Below, piece after piece: positions 23,538 through 23,538 of a stretch of DNA of 23,538 bases (position 1 is the stretch's first letter; every line of letters begins with the position of its first letter). The DNA comes from Candidatus Aerophobota bacterium (GTDB lineage Bacteria > Aerophobota > Aerophobia > Aerophobales > AE-B3A). The notes under the pieces were generated by a model. It did not search any database. It was given only the letters and a program-made list of their open reading frames with translations, and was not told where the DNA came from. Position numbers and translations under genes: made by a program. Where the stretch lies: assembly GCA_030602105.1 (NCBI GenBank), contig JAUWAK010000002.1:1-23538 (forward strand), read 5' to 3'.

Positions 23538-23538
23538 T

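Noticed and set aside
1..23538. CRISPR arrays, insertion sequences, prophage
   Set aside because: No spaced direct repeats, transposase, integrase or phage genes were seen; the only repeats are short promoter or leader motifs.

Overview
This is a 23.5 kb bacterial chromosome segment with dense, mostly core gene content. The ribosomal proteins, infC, the CCA-encoding tRNAs and the Shine-Dalgarno and sigma70-type signals are all bacterial. The end of a pyruvate:ferredoxin oxidoreductase beta subunit at the right edge and a 1382-residue (R)-2-hydroxyacyl-CoA dehydratase activase-like protein point to an anaerobe. The thymidylate synthase is of the type typical of methanogens, which suggests past exchange with archaea. 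No gene fixes the phylum; a poorly cultured anaerobic lineage is my inference.

Layout, left to right. (1) 9-1154 (-): a soluble PAS histidine kinase with an altered ATP-binding G1 box, divergent from a glycerate 2-kinase (1404-2741, +). (2) 2939-7526 (+): the giant activase-like fusion behind a clear promoter and a folded leader, followed by a small flavodoxin-like protein. (3) 7583-15122 (-): a long translation block. In transcription order it is tRNA-Cys, tRNA-Val, thrS, infC, rpmI, rplT, a PASTA membrane protein, rpe, rpsP, khpA, trmD, rplS, lepB, yraN. It joins the classical thrS-infC-rpmI-rplT and rpsP-khpA-(rimM)-trmD-rplS clusters, but rimM is missing. (4) 15222-16753 (-): an M23 peptidase and a bactofilin, a cell-shape pair, ending in a clear terminator. 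(5) 16987-23297 (+): polA, gatA, an intein-interrupted thyA and an NAD-dependent sugar epimerase, apparently one operon. (6) 23292-23537 (-): the C-terminus of porB, convergent with and overlapping the epimerase.

Main discoveries. The thyA gene carries a 146-residue mini-intein placed exactly before the catalytic cysteine, so one cysteine serves as both the +1 splicing nucleophile and the enzyme nucleophile. infC has no ATG/GTG/TTG start that would give a full protein; an AUC codon with an ideally spaced Shine-Dalgarno is the best start, matching the rare-start autoregulation known for infC. Around rpmI, one RNA segment can pair either with the end of infC (8 bp) or with the rplT leader (10 bp), with a strong hairpin between; this looks like a translational switch, probably for L20. 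Two separate promoters, for glycerate kinase and for the M23-bactofilin operon, share a near-identical palindrome, suggesting a common regulator. No CRISPR array, insertion sequence or prophage was seen. No gene-free stretch exceeds 300 bases.
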